Shown one piece after another: positions 8,977 through 16,932 of a stretch of 64,000 bases of DNA. A program made the translations under genes and the position numbers. Under the pieces are notes generated by a model. The model searched no databases, had not been told where the DNA came from, and saw only the letters and a list, made by a program, of their open reading frames with translations. How positions within the stretch are numbered: position 1 is the stretch's first letter; each line of letters opens with the position of its first letter. The stretch comes from JAKAGZ01 sp963783855 (lineage in GTDB: Bacteria > Bacteroidota > Ignavibacteria > Ignavibacteriales > Ignavibacteriaceae): positions 218,537 to 282,536 of the forward strand of contig CAWAPE010000003.1 in NCBI GenBank assembly GCA_963783855.1. Reading direction: 5' to 3'.

Positions 8977-9300
8977 ATGAAAATTCGTAAAAATGACAAT
9001 GTAATGGTAATTGCCGGTAACGATACCGGAAAAACTGGTAAGGTTTTAAAAGTGTTCCCTAAGGAAAACAGGCTGATTATTGAAGGAATTAACCTGAGAA
9101 AGAGACACACTAAACCAAGTCAAAATAATCCACAGGGTGGAATTTTAGAAAAAGAAGCTCCAATAAATATTTCAAATGTTATGCTTCTTGATCCAAAATC
9201 AAATGAGCCAACAAGGGTTGGTGCACAGATTATTCTTGACGAAAAAACCGGCAAAAAGAAAAGAGCACGCGTTAGTAAGATTAGCGGTGAAATGATATAA
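8977..9300 (+). CDS. rplX: 50S ribosomal protein L24
   Basis: L24 (107 residues) is an early-assembly protein with a KOW motif near the tunnel exit. KIRKNDNVMVIAGNDTGKTG is the KOW segment, and HTKPSQNNPQGGILEKEAPI is the usual middle region. It lies between rplN and rplE, as expected. Confidence 0.97.
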   Translation: MKIRKNDNVMVIAGNDTGKTGKVLKVFPKENRLIIEGINLRKRHTKPSQNNPQGGILEKEAPINISNVMLLDPKSNEPTRVGAQIILDEKTGKKKRARVSKISGEMI

Positions 9301-9335
9301 TTCTAATAAATTATTTACTCAAGGTTTGACAGAAA

Positions 9336-9986
9336 ATGGCAGAGAAGAAAACAAAAAAAGAAGGCGCTGAAAAAAAAGCAAAATCTACTAAGAAAGAAGC
9401 TGCAGCTGCTGAAAAATATATAAAAATTAATACCAGGCTTTACGATTCATACAGAAAAGAAGTAGTTCCTGCTTTAATGAAAAAATTTAACTACAAAAGC
9501 ATAATGCAGGTTCCCAGGTTGGACAAAATTGTGCTTAATATGGGTGTTGGCGAAGCAGTTGCCGATCCTAAAATTCTGGAAGAAGCTGTGAAAGAACTTG
9601 AAACAATTACAGGACAAAAGGCAAGTGTAAGAACTGCTAAGAAAGCCATCTCAAATTTTAAGTTAAGAGAAGGCCTGAAAATTGGTGCAAAGGTAACTCT
9701 CAGAAGAGAAAAAATGTATGAGTTTTTAGATAGACTTGTAAACATTGCATTGCCGAGAGTTAGAGACTTTAGAGGTTTATCAGATAAATCATTTGATGGA
9801 AGAGGCAATTATACGCTTGGTGTTAAAGAGCAGATCATTTTTCCTGAAATAAATGTTGAAAAAATTTCCAGGGTAATGGGTATGGATGTTACATTTGTGA
9901 CAACTGCCAATACAGATACAGAGGCTTATGAATTACTCCTTTCATTTGGAGTGCCTTTTACTAAAAAAGAATTAAAAACCGCGTAA
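9336..9986 (+). CDS. rplE: 50S ribosomal protein L5 with an N-terminal Lys/Ala/Glu extension
   Basis: L5 binds 5S rRNA and the P-site tRNA. The family body starts around residue 33 (RLYDSYRKEVVPALMKKFNY) and includes PRLDKIVLNMGVGEA and the C-terminal DTEAYELLLSFGVPF. At 216 residues it exceeds the usual 178-185 because residues 2-30 are a low-complexity head rich in K, E and A. No better start is visible: the first in-frame Met after the head (the one in ALMKKFNY) would cut into the conserved body. The head is probably disordered and may bind rRNA; that is inference. Confidence 0.95.
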   Translation: MAEKKTKKEGAEKKAKSTKKEAAAAEKYIKINTRLYDSYRKEVVPALMKKFNYKSIMQVPRLDKIVLNMGVGEAVADPKILEEAVKELETITGQKASVRTAKKAISNFKLREGLKIGAKVTLRREKMYEFLDRLVNIALPRVRDFRGLSDKSFDGRGNYTLGVKEQIIFPEINVEKISRVMGMDVTFVTTANTDTEAYELLLSFGVPFTKKELKTA

Positions 9987-9998
9987 AGAGGAGATTTA

Positions 9999-10268
9999 AT
10001 GGCTCGTTTAAGTTTAATAGCAAGACAAGCAAAAAGAGAAAAATTGGTTGCAAAATATGCTCAGTTAAGAAAAGAACTGAAAGAAAATGGCGACTATGTT
10101 GGATTGCAAAAATTACCTAAAAATTCATCTCCTGTCAGGTTACATAACAGATGTATGTTTACAGGAAGAGCAAGAAGTTATTACAGAAAATTTGGTGTTT
10201 CACGTCTTGTATTAAGAGAAATGGCTCTTAAAGGTGAAATTCCCGGACTAAAAAAAGCAAGTTGGTAA
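9999..10268 (+). CDS. rpsN: 30S ribosomal protein S14, long zinc-free form
   Basis: S14 (89 residues) belongs to the 30S head. It has the body of the long form (LIARQAKREKLVAKYAQLR) and the C-terminal MFTGRARSYYRKFGVSRL. There is a single cysteine in the region where the short type has a CxxC...CxxC zinc site, so this is the C-minus, zinc-independent form. AGAGGAG precedes the ATG. Confidence 0.97.
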   Translation: MARLSLIARQAKREKLVAKYAQLRKELKENGDYVGLQKLPKNSSPVRLHNRCMFTGRARSYYRKFGVSRLVLREMALKGEIPGLKKASW

Positions 10269-10284
10269 CAGGAGAAATTATAAT

Positions 10285-10680
10285 ATGCCAGTAACAGATC
10301 CGATTTCAGATTTATTAACAAGAATTAGAAACGCAGCAAAAGCTAAAAAAGTGAATGTAGATATACCTGCTTCTAATATGAAAAAAAGTCTTGTTGACAT
10401 TCTAAAACAGCAAAAATTTATTGAAGATTTTGCTGTTATTGAAGATAACAAACAAAATATTTTAAGAGTTAAATTAAAATATACAAACGGCTCAAGTGCT
10501 ATAAGCGGTTTAGAGAAAATCAGTACACCTGGTTTAAGAGTTTATAAAGGTACTGATTCACTACCGAGAGTTTTAAACGGATTAGGTATTGCAATAATAT
10601 CTACTTCAAAAGGATTGATGACAGAAAAAGAAGCCAGAAGAAATTCTCTCGGTGGCGAAGTAGTCTGTCATATATGGTAA
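10285..10680 (+). CDS. rpsH: 30S ribosomal protein S8
   Basis: S8 (131 residues) binds the central domain of 16S rRNA and in E. coli represses the spc operon. MPVTDPISDLLTRIRNA and the C-terminal MTEKEARRNSLGGEVVCHIW are diagnostic. GGAGAAATTATA precedes the ATG. Confidence 0.97.
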   Translation: MPVTDPISDLLTRIRNAAKAKKVNVDIPASNMKKSLVDILKQQKFIEDFAVIEDNKQNILRVKLKYTNGSSAISGLEKISTPGLRVYKGTDSLPRVLNGLGIAIISTSKGLMTEKEARRNSLGGEVVCHIW

Positions 10681-10701
10681 TTCATCGAATGGAGATTTAA
10701 A

Positions 10702-11241
10702 GTGTCAAGAATTGGTAAAAAACCTATAGAAATTCCTAAAGGCGTAACAGTCACACTTAACGGGCATAACCTTAAGGTTAAAGGTCCCAAGGGTGAACTT
10801 GAAGATAATTTTCATAAATCTATGAAAATTGAAGTAAAAGAAAATGAAATTATAGTAACACGCCCAAATGATTTGAAGGAAAACAAAGCTCTTCATGGTT
10901 TGACCAGAGCTTTAATACAGAATATGGTTCAGGGCGTTACTGAAGGATATCAGAAAAACCTTGATATAGTTGGTGTTGGATATAGAGCTGAAATGAAGGG
11001 AACGAATCTTCTGATGAATATTGGCTATTCACATCCAATTTATTTTATGCCGCCGGAAGGAATAAATATTCAGACACCTGCGCCTACACAAATTTCTGTT
11101 TCAGGAATAGACAGGCAGCTTGTTGGAATGGTTGCATCAAAAATCAGATCAATCAGAAAACCTGAACCATATAAAGGCAAAGGTATTAAATATTCTGATG
11201 AACAGATTCAGAGAAAAGCAGGTAAAACAGCAGGCAAGTAA
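10702..11241 (+). CDS. rplF: 50S ribosomal protein L6
   Basis: L6 (179 residues) lies near the GTPase centre where factors dock. SRIGKKPIEIPKGVTVTL at the N-terminus and RKPEPYKGKGIKYSDEQIQ at the C-terminus are family signatures. GTG start, with GGAG upstream and the standard N-terminus directly after it. Confidence 0.97.
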   Translation: MSRIGKKPIEIPKGVTVTLNGHNLKVKGPKGELEDNFHKSMKIEVKENEIIVTRPNDLKENKALHGLTRALIQNMVQGVTEGYQKNLDIVGVGYRAEMKGTNLLMNIGYSHPIYFMPPEGINIQTPAPTQISVSGIDRQLVGMVASKIRSIRKPEPYKGKGIKYSDEQIQRKAGKTAGK

Positions 11242-11263
11242 TTTTTAGCGGAGAAATTTAGAA

Positions 11264-11629
11264 ATGATTAAGAGAAATAATAATTCAAGATTGCGTTCAA
11301 AGATTAAGATCAGGAAAGCGATTTCCGGAACCCCGGAAAGACCACGCTTAACTGTATACCGCAGTCTGTCAAATGTTTATGCTCAATTAATAGACGATAC
11401 TACAGGTAAAACACTTGTTGCAGCTTCTTCTTTAAATAAAGAATTAGTTGATCAGCTAAAAGATGCTAAAACTAAAACAGAAAAAAGTAAAATTGTTGGA
11501 AGTTTCCTGGCAAAAAAGGCATTAGAGAAGAATATTTCTTCGGTAGTTTTTGATAGAAATGGCTATCGCTATCATGGAAGAATTCAGGCAATAGCTGAAG
11601 GAGCCCGAGAGGGAGGTTTGAAATTTTAG
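11264..11629 (+). CDS. rplR: 50S ribosomal protein L18
   Basis: L18 (121 residues) binds 5S rRNA with L5. The segments SGTPERPRLTVYRSLSNVYA and FDRNGYRYHGRIQAIAEGAR are typical. It is followed not by rpsE directly but by a tRNA gene 20 bases downstream, which is unusual inside this operon. Confidence 0.97.
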   Translation: MIKRNNNSRLRSKIKIRKAISGTPERPRLTVYRSLSNVYAQLIDDTTGKTLVAASSLNKELVDQLKDAKTKTEKSKIVGSFLAKKALEKNISSVVFDRNGYRYHGRIQAIAEGAREGGLKF

Positions 11630-11649
11630 TTATGCAAGTAACTGAAGAT

Positions 11650-11720
11650 TGCCGGGTCGTCTAATGGCAGGACTACGCCCTTTGGAGGCGTCTGTAGAGG
11701 TTCGAATCCTCTCCCGGCAG
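11650..11720 (+). tRNA. trnQ: tRNA-Gln (anticodon UUG)
   Basis: A complete 71-base cloverleaf. The acceptor TGCCGGG pairs with CCCGGCA and G is the discriminator. The D arm is GTC/GAC. The anticodon stem ACGCC/GGCGT encloses the loop CTTTGGA with anticodon TTG. The T arm AGAGG/CCTCT encloses TTCGAAT. CCA is not encoded (CTT follows). It lies on the coding strand between rplR and rpsE with no obvious terminator on either side, so it is probably cut out of, or co-transcribed with, the spc mRNA. Confidence 0.96.
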
Positions 11721-11782
11721 CTTGGTTTTGCCGGTGATAAAAAAATCGAATGTTTTTTATAATTTTTATGTGAGAGAATAAA

Positions 11783-12289
11783 TTGAAAATTGTCAAGTCA
11801 ACAGAAGTAGAAGGTCTAAAAGAAAAAGTTGTTCAGATAAACAGAGTTGCAAAAGTTGTAAAGGGCGGACGTCGTTTTAGCTTTAACTCTATTGTCGTTG
11901 TGGGCAACGGCTCCGGAACTGTTGGAGTTGGGCTTGGAAAAGCTAACGAAGTTACCGATGCTATTTCAAAAGGAATAGATGACGCAAAGAAAAACCTTGT
12001 TCAGGTTGCTATTATTAAAGGAACTATTGCTCACCAAATACTTGGAAGATTTGGAGCAGGTAAGGTTTTATTGAAACCAGCGTCGCCAGGTACAGGACTT
12101 ATTGCCGGCGGCGGTGTACGTGCCGTACTTGAAGCAGCTGGTATTCAGGATATTCTCACAAAATCACTTGGCTCCAGTAACCCGCACAACCAGGTAAAAG
12201 CTACTTTAAATGGTTTGTTAAGTTTAACAGATGCCAGAAAAATGGCTAAGAAAAGAGGAATGACAGTTAGCGAATTATTCGCATCTTAA
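11783..12289 (+). CDS. rpsE: 30S ribosomal protein S5
   Basis: S5 (168 residues) shapes the mRNA entry channel and affects decoding accuracy. VVKGGRRFSFNSIVVVGNG and GTGLIAGGGVRAVLEAAGI are the family hallmarks. The start is TTG with GAGAG-type purines about 10 bases upstream. The 153-base gap before it is filled mostly by the tRNA-Gln gene. Confidence 0.96.
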   Translation: MKIVKSTEVEGLKEKVVQINRVAKVVKGGRRFSFNSIVVVGNGSGTVGVGLGKANEVTDAISKGIDDAKKNLVQVAIIKGTIAHQILGRFGAGKVLLKPASPGTGLIAGGGVRAVLEAAGIQDILTKSLGSSNPHNQVKATLNGLLSLTDARKMAKKRGMTVSELFAS

Positions 12290-12300
12290 TTGAGGAAGTA

Positions 12301-12483
12301 ATGGGAAAAATTAAAGTAATACAAACAAGAAGCATTATTGACAGACCAAAAGATCAGAAATTAACGATTGAAGCTTTGGGTTTGGGAAGACCTAACTGGG
12401 AAAAAATTCATAACGATACTCCTCAGATAAGAGGTATGATCAGAAAAGTCAATCATCTGGTTAGGGTTGAAGAAGTAAAATAG
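12301..12483 (+). CDS. rpmD: 50S ribosomal protein L30
   Basis: L30 (60 residues) is a small domain-II binding protein of the large subunit. The pattern KVIQTRSIIDRPKDQKLTIE and LGLGRPNWEKIHNDTPQIRG is typical. Not all bacteria keep rpmD; here it is intact, 11 bases after rpsE with TGAGGAAGTA just before the ATG. Confidence 0.96.
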   Translation: MGKIKVIQTRSIIDRPKDQKLTIEALGLGRPNWEKIHNDTPQIRGMIRKVNHLVRVEEVK

Positions 12484-12501
12484 TAGAAACAGGAATTTAA
12501 A

Positions 12502-12960
12502 ATGGATAGACTAAGTAATCTAAAATATGCAGAAGGTTCTAGAAAGAATCGTAAAAGAGTAGCCCGCGGCGCTGGCTCAGGCCATGGTGGAACTGCCACA
12601 AGAGGTAACAATGGCCAGATGTCACGTTCTGGTGCAAAACATAAGGCATGGTTCGAAGGTGGTCAAATGCCTCTGCAAAGAAGAGTCCCAAAATTTGGAT
12701 TCACTAACATCTTCAAGAAAGAAGTTCAAATAGTAAATGTTGATTCACTTCAGAAATTAGTAGAGAGTAAGAAACTAAAAGAAGGAGTAATTAACGCTGA
12801 ATCACTTAAAGCTGCCGGTCTGGTTTCAAATTTGGAAACCCCGATCAAAATTTTAGGAAACGGGGAAATTAAAGCTAAACTTCAGATTGAAGTTAATGCT
12901 TTCAGCAAGTCTGCTAAAGAAAAAGTTGAAGCCGCAGGTGGTTCAATTAAAAAGATTTAA
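12502..12960 (+). CDS. rplO: 50S ribosomal protein L15
   Basis: L15 (152 residues) is a late-assembly protein with a glycine/arginine-rich N-terminal arm. RVARGAGSGHGGTATRGNNG and GGQMPLQRRVPKFGFTN are diagnostic. Position ahead of secY is canonical. Confidence 0.97.
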   Translation: MDRLSNLKYAEGSRKNRKRVARGAGSGHGGTATRGNNGQMSRSGAKHKAWFEGGQMPLQRRVPKFGFTNIFKKEVQIVNVDSLQKLVESKKLKEGVINAESLKAAGLVSNLETPIKILGNGEIKAKLQIEVNAFSKSAKEKVEAAGGSIKKI

Positions 12961-12971
12961 TCTGGAATATA

Positions 12972-14306
12972 ATGTCTACAATTACTGATACTTTCAGAAA
13001 TATTTTTAAGATACACGAGTTACGCCAAAGAATTATTTACACTTTGGCACTTCTTGTAGTTGTACGTCTTGGTGCTCATATTACCTTACCGGGAATTGAT
13101 TCCGCACTATTGGCTGAAAGTACAAGAAATTCAACTTCGGATAATTTATTCGGATTGTATGACTTATTTGTTGGTGGCGCTTTTAAGAATGCCGCTATTT
13201 TTGCGTTAGGCATTATGCCATACATCTCAGCTTCTATTATTATCCAGTTGCTCGGAGCCGTTGTTCCGTATTTTCAAAAACTTCAGCAGGAAGGTGAAGA
13301 CGGACAAAAGAAAATTACTCAGTTGACCAGGTACGGAACAGTTTTAATTTCTGCTCTTCAGGCATGGGGTGTTACAATCAGACTTTTGAACATCAATGTT
13401 CAGGGAGCACCAATTGTTCCTGCATCAATTCAGGGTATTGGTTGGACTATTTCAACAGTTATTTTGCTTACTTCAGGCACTGTATTTATGATGTGGCTTG
13501 GTGAACAGATTACTGATAAGGGAATTGGAAACGGTATATCCCTGATCATCTTTATTGGTATTATTGACAGGTTCCCGTTTGCGTTACTTGATGAATACAG
13601 GCTAATTTCAACGGGTACAAGAAGCCTGGTAATTGAAATTGTAATTTTAGTCTTTATGGTATTTATTATTGCAGGTGTTGTACTTGTAACTCAGGGAACA
13701 AGGAGAATTCCTGTTCAATATGCCAAAAGAGTTGTTGGACGAAAAGTTTATGGCGGAGTTACGCAATATATTCCATTGAGAGTGAATACTGCAGGTGTTA
13801 TGCCAATTATTTTTGCACAGTCAATTATGTTCATCCCGAATACTGTGTTATCGTTCTTCCCAAATAATGAATTTTTACAGAGCTTGGTTCCGTATTTCAG
13901 TTTTACATCACCGGTTTATTCAGTGATTTATGCAATAATGATAATCTTCTTTACCTATTTCTACACAGCTATTGCATTTAATCCAAAAGATGTTGCTGAT
14001 AATATGAAAAAACAAGGTGGATTTATTCCCGGTGTAAGGCCTGGGAAACAAACATCAGAGTTTATTGATAATATCTTAACGAAGATTACCCTGCCGGGAT
14101 CATTCTTTTTGGCAATTGTAGCAATTCTGCCTGCATTTATCGCCGGTTATGGAGTATCGATGCAGTTTGCTCAGTTTTTTGGCGGAACAAGTTTGTTAAT
14201 TATTGTAGGTGTAGCATTAGATACCTTACAACAAATTGAATCTCACCTGGTCATGAGACACTATGATGGTTTCATGAAAACAGGTAAGATGAAGGCACGA
14301 AGATAA
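12972..14306 (+). CDS. secY: Preprotein translocase subunit SecY
   Basis: SecY (444 residues) is the channel of the Sec translocon in the cytoplasmic membrane; it works with SecE, SecG and SecA or the ribosome. About ten hydrophobic segments are visible. Signature pieces are LGIMPYISASIIIQLLG (second membrane segment) and GQITDKGIGNG-like WLGEQITDKGIGNGISLIIF, plus the cytoplasmic loop YTQ-type RRIPVQYAKRVVG. It lies 11 bases after rplO. Unlike E. coli relatives such as Bacillus, no adk follows; map is next. Confidence 0.98.
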   Translation: MSTITDTFRNIFKIHELRQRIIYTLALLVVVRLGAHITLPGIDSALLAESTRNSTSDNLFGLYDLFVGGAFKNAAIFALGIMPYISASIIIQLLGAVVPYFQKLQQEGEDGQKKITQLTRYGTVLISALQAWGVTIRLLNINVQGAPIVPASIQGIGWTISTVILLTSGTVFMMWLGEQITDKGIGNGISLIIFIGIIDRFPFALLDEYRLISTGTRSLVIEIVILVFMVFIIAGVVLVTQGTRRIPVQYAKRVVGRKVYGGVTQYIPLRVNTAGVMPIIFAQSIMFIPNTVLSFFPNNEFLQSLVPYFSFTSPVYSVIYAIMIIFFTYFYTAIAFNPKDVADNMKKQGGFIPGVRPGKQTSEFIDNILTKITLPGSFFLAIVAILPAFIAGYGVSMQFAQFFGGTSLLIIVGVALDTLQQIESHLVMRHYDGFMKTGKMKARR

Positions 14307-14311
14307 TATTT

Positions 14312-15076
14312 GTGATTTTAATTAAGACAAAAAAAGAGATTGATTATATAAGAGAAAGTTGTAGAATCGTTGCGGAAACATTACAGCTAATGAAAAGCAA
14401 TGTTAAGCCCGGCGTTACTACAAAAGAGTTAGATCAGATCGCAGAAGATTACATATTGAGTAATAATGCTACTGCGGCATTTAAGGGATATTCTCAGGGC
14501 GGGTCGTCCATAGATTTCCCTGCTTCAATATGCGCCTCAGTAGATGAGGCAGTTGTTCACGGAATTCCTGATAGCAGGGTTCTTAAAAATGGTGAAATTA
14601 TTTCTCTCGATGTAGGTGTTAATAAAAACGGCTATTTCGGAGATGCTGCTCTTTCAGTTGCTGTTGGAGAAGTTTCTGATGAAAAAAGAAAACTTCTTGA
14701 GGTTACAGAGAAATCCCTTTACCAGGGCATAGAACAGGCCCGGGACGGTAATCGTGTTCACGATATTTCTGCTGCTGTGCAGGAATATGTTGAAGCTAAC
14801 GGTTTTTCTATCGTTCGTGATCTTTGCGGACACGGAGTTGGAAAATTCCTGCACGAAGATCCTGCAATACCAAATTTTGGTAATAAAGGAACGGGACCAA
14901 AGTTGAAAAAGGGAATGACTATAGCAATAGAACCTATGGTAAATATGGGCATGTATGATGTAAGAACTGCCCCGGATGGCTGGACAATAGTAACGGCCGA
15001 CGGATTACCATCAGCGCACTTTGAGCATACAATTTTAATTAGTAATGGTAAACCAGAAATTTTGTCGGTACAATAA
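14312..15076 (+). CDS. map: Methionine aminopeptidase, type I
   Basis: This 254-residue enzyme removes the initiator methionine from nascent proteins. The five metal ligands of the pita-bread fold are in place: two Asp in SLDVGVNKNGYFGDAA, His in GHGVGKFLHEDPAIPNFG, Glu in MTIAIEPMV and Glu in FEHTILIS. There is no N-terminal extension (type Ia). The start is GTG, 5 bases after secY. Its TAA stop shares one base with the infA ATG (15076). Confidence 0.97.
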   Translation: MILIKTKKEIDYIRESCRIVAETLQLMKSNVKPGVTTKELDQIAEDYILSNNATAAFKGYSQGGSSIDFPASICASVDEAVVHGIPDSRVLKNGEIISLDVGVNKNGYFGDAALSVAVGEVSDEKRKLLEVTEKSLYQGIEQARDGNRVHDISAAVQEYVEANGFSIVRDLCGHGVGKFLHEDPAIPNFGNKGTGPKLKKGMTIAIEPMVNMGMYDVRTAPDGWTIVTADGLPSAHFEHTILISNGKPEILSVQ

Positions 15077-15294
15077 TGGCTAAACAGGGACCAATTAAAG
15101 TTGACGGTGTTGTTCTTGAAACATTGCCGAATGCTCATTTTAAGGTTAAACTTGATAATGGACACGAAATTCTTGCACATATTTCGGGCAAGATGAGAAT
15201 GCATTTTATTAAAATTCTGGTTGGAGATAAAGTATCAATTGAATTATCTCCCTATGATTTAACAAAAGGTAGAATTACCTACAGATATAAATAG
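15076..15294 (+). CDS. infA: Translation initiation factor IF-1
   Basis: IF-1 (72 residues) binds the 30S A site during initiation. It is a single S1/OB domain: VDGVVLETLPNAHFKVKLDN and GHEILAHISGKMRMHFIKIL are typical. The ATG overlaps the map stop by one base, a sign of translational coupling. Confidence 0.97.
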   Translation: MAKQGPIKVDGVVLETLPNAHFKVKLDNGHEILAHISGKMRMHFIKILVGDKVSIELSPYDLTKGRITYRYK

Positions 15295-15304
15295 CGGAGC
15301 TGAA

Positions 15305-15418
15305 ATGAAAGTCAGAGCGTCAGTAAAAAAGATTTGTGATAACTGCAAAGTAATTAAAAGAAAAGGCGTTGTAAGAGTTATTTGCAAAAACAAAAAACAT
15401 AAACAACGTCAAGGTTAA
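15305..15418 (+). CDS. rpmJ: 50S ribosomal protein L36, zinc-binding form
   Basis: L36 is a 37-residue protein of the large subunit. The reading frame starts at the ATG at 15305 and encodes MKVRASVKKICDNCKVIKR followed by KGVVRVICKNKKHKQRQG. Cys11, Cys14, Cys27 and His32 form the zinc site, so this is the C-plus form. CGGAGCTGAA precedes the start. The place between infA and rpsM is the standard one. Confidence 0.96.
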   Translation: MKVRASVKKICDNCKVIKRKGVVRVICKNKKHKQRQG

Positions 15419-15442
15419 TTTTAAAAGTTAAGGAGAAGACAA

Positions 15443-15826
15443 TTGGCTCGTATAGCTGGTGTAGATTTACCTAAAAATAAGAAAGTTTTATTCGGCTTAC
15501 AGTATATCTTCGGAATCGGAGAGACTATTGCAGCTGAAATAATTGAAAAAACAAAAATTAATCCAGATAAAAAGATTGCTGAATTGACAGATGAGGAAGT
15601 TGCTGAAATAAGAGCGGTTCTTCAGTCAGATTATAAAGTAGAAGGTGCACTTCGTTCAGAAGTTCAGCAAAACATAAAGAGATTAATGGATATCGGCGCT
15701 TATCGCGGTATTCGTCATAGAAGAGGATTACCCGCACGTGGACAAAGGACCAGGACCAATTCACGTACAAGAAAGGGTAAGAGAAAAACTGTTGCTGGTA
15801 AGAAAAAAACACCAACTAAGAAATAA
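15443..15826 (+). CDS. rpsM: 30S ribosomal protein S13
   Basis: S13 (127 residues) contacts the P-site tRNA and forms intersubunit bridges. ARIAGVDLPKNKKVLFGLQY and the C-terminal RGLPARGQRTRTNSRTRKG are diagnostic. The start is TTG with AAGGAG about 9 bases upstream and the family N-terminus directly after. Confidence 0.97.
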   Translation: MARIAGVDLPKNKKVLFGLQYIFGIGETIAAEIIEKTKINPDKKIAELTDEEVAEIRAVLQSDYKVEGALRSEVQQNIKRLMDIGAYRGIRHRRGLPARGQRTRTNSRTRKGKRKTVAGKKKTPTKK

Positions 15827-15851
15827 AGTTTGATTACTTGGAGGAAAAGTT

Positions 15852-16238
15852 TTGGCTAAAGTTATTAAGAAAGCTAAGAAAAAAGCACATGTAGACGCTA
15901 ATGGTGTTGCGCACATTAAAGCAACCTTTAACAACGTACTTGTGACTATAACAGATATTTACGGAAATACGATTTCATGGTCATCAGCAGGCAAAAATGG
16001 TTTTAAGGGTTCCAGAAAAAACACACCATTTGCTGCCCAGGTTTCAGCGGAAGCTGCAGCTAAAGAAGCTTTTGATCTCGGCCTCAGAAGAGTAGATGTA
16101 TTTGTAAAAGGACCCGGATCGGGCAGAGAAGCTGCTATAAGAGCATTAAATACAGCAGGACTGGATGTTATATCTATTAAAGATGTTACTCCTATTCCTC
16201 ATAACGGCTGCAGGCCACCAAAGAAAAGAAGAGTTTAA
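15852..16238 (+). CDS. rpsK: 30S ribosomal protein S11
   Basis: S11 (128 residues) shapes the platform where the Shine-Dalgarno helix sits. ATFNNVLVTITDIYGNTISW and the C-terminal DVTPIPHNGCRPPKKRRV are hallmarks. The start is TTG, with GGAGG 9 bases upstream. Confidence 0.97.
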   Translation: MAKVIKKAKKKAHVDANGVAHIKATFNNVLVTITDIYGNTISWSSAGKNGFKGSRKNTPFAAQVSAEAAAKEAFDLGLRRVDVFVKGPGSGREAAIRALNTAGLDVISIKDVTPIPHNGCRPPKKRRV

Positions 16239-16262
16239 TTTTTTTATCGGAGAGTGAACTAA

Positions 16263-16889
16263 ATGGCAAGATACACAGACTCAGTTTGTAAATTATGTAG
16301 ACGAGAAAAACAAAAATTGTTTTTAAAGGGTCAGAAATGCTTTACAGAAAAATGTCCTATTGAATCAAGAAATTATCCTCCGGGACAGCACGGAAATTCA
16401 AGAAGGTCAAAAATTTCTGAATATGGTATTCAGCTTAGAGAAAAACAAAAAATTAAAAGATCATATGGCTTATTAGAAACCCAATTTAGAAATTATTTTG
16501 AAAGAGCTAATAAGCAAAAAGGTATTACAGGCGAAAACCTTGTAAAAATCCTTGAATGCCGACTTGATAATGTTGTTTACAGACTTGGTTTTGCTTCTTC
16601 CCGTAAACAGGCAAGACAATTAATTCGTCACAGACATTTAATGGTAAATGAAACTATTGTAGATATTCCATCATTTATGCTTACAGCAGGTGACATTGTT
16701 AAAATTCGTGATAGAAGCAAGAAAATGGATGCTATTCACGGTTCACTGAAAAGAGTAAAAGATAGTACCTACCCATGGTTACAGACTGATAAAGCTTCAC
16801 TTACAGGTACATTTTTGCAGGTTCCGGAAAGAGCTGACGTTCCTCTAAATGCCAACGAACAATTGGTAGTTGAGCTTTATTCCAAGTAA
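16263..16889 (+). CDS. rpsD: 30S ribosomal protein S4
   Basis: S4 (208 residues) is a primary 16S rRNA binder. The N-terminal MARYTDSVCKLCRREKQKLF and the cysteine pattern CxxC...C...C (CKLC, KCF, KCP) suggest a zinc-binding N-terminus, as in the C-plus form. The S4 RNA-binding domain is at RLDNVVYRLGFASSRKQARQ. GGAGAG precedes the ATG. Confidence 0.97.
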   Translation: MARYTDSVCKLCRREKQKLFLKGQKCFTEKCPIESRNYPPGQHGNSRRSKISEYGIQLREKQKIKRSYGLLETQFRNYFERANKQKGITGENLVKILECRLDNVVYRLGFASSRKQARQLIRHRHLMVNETIVDIPSFMLTAGDIVKIRDRSKKMDAIHGSLKRVKDSTYPWLQTDKASLTGTFLQVPERADVPLNANEQLVVELYSK

Positions 16890-16932
16890 TAATCATTTTT
16901 TTTAAGACTAAAAATATTTTAGAGGATTACAA

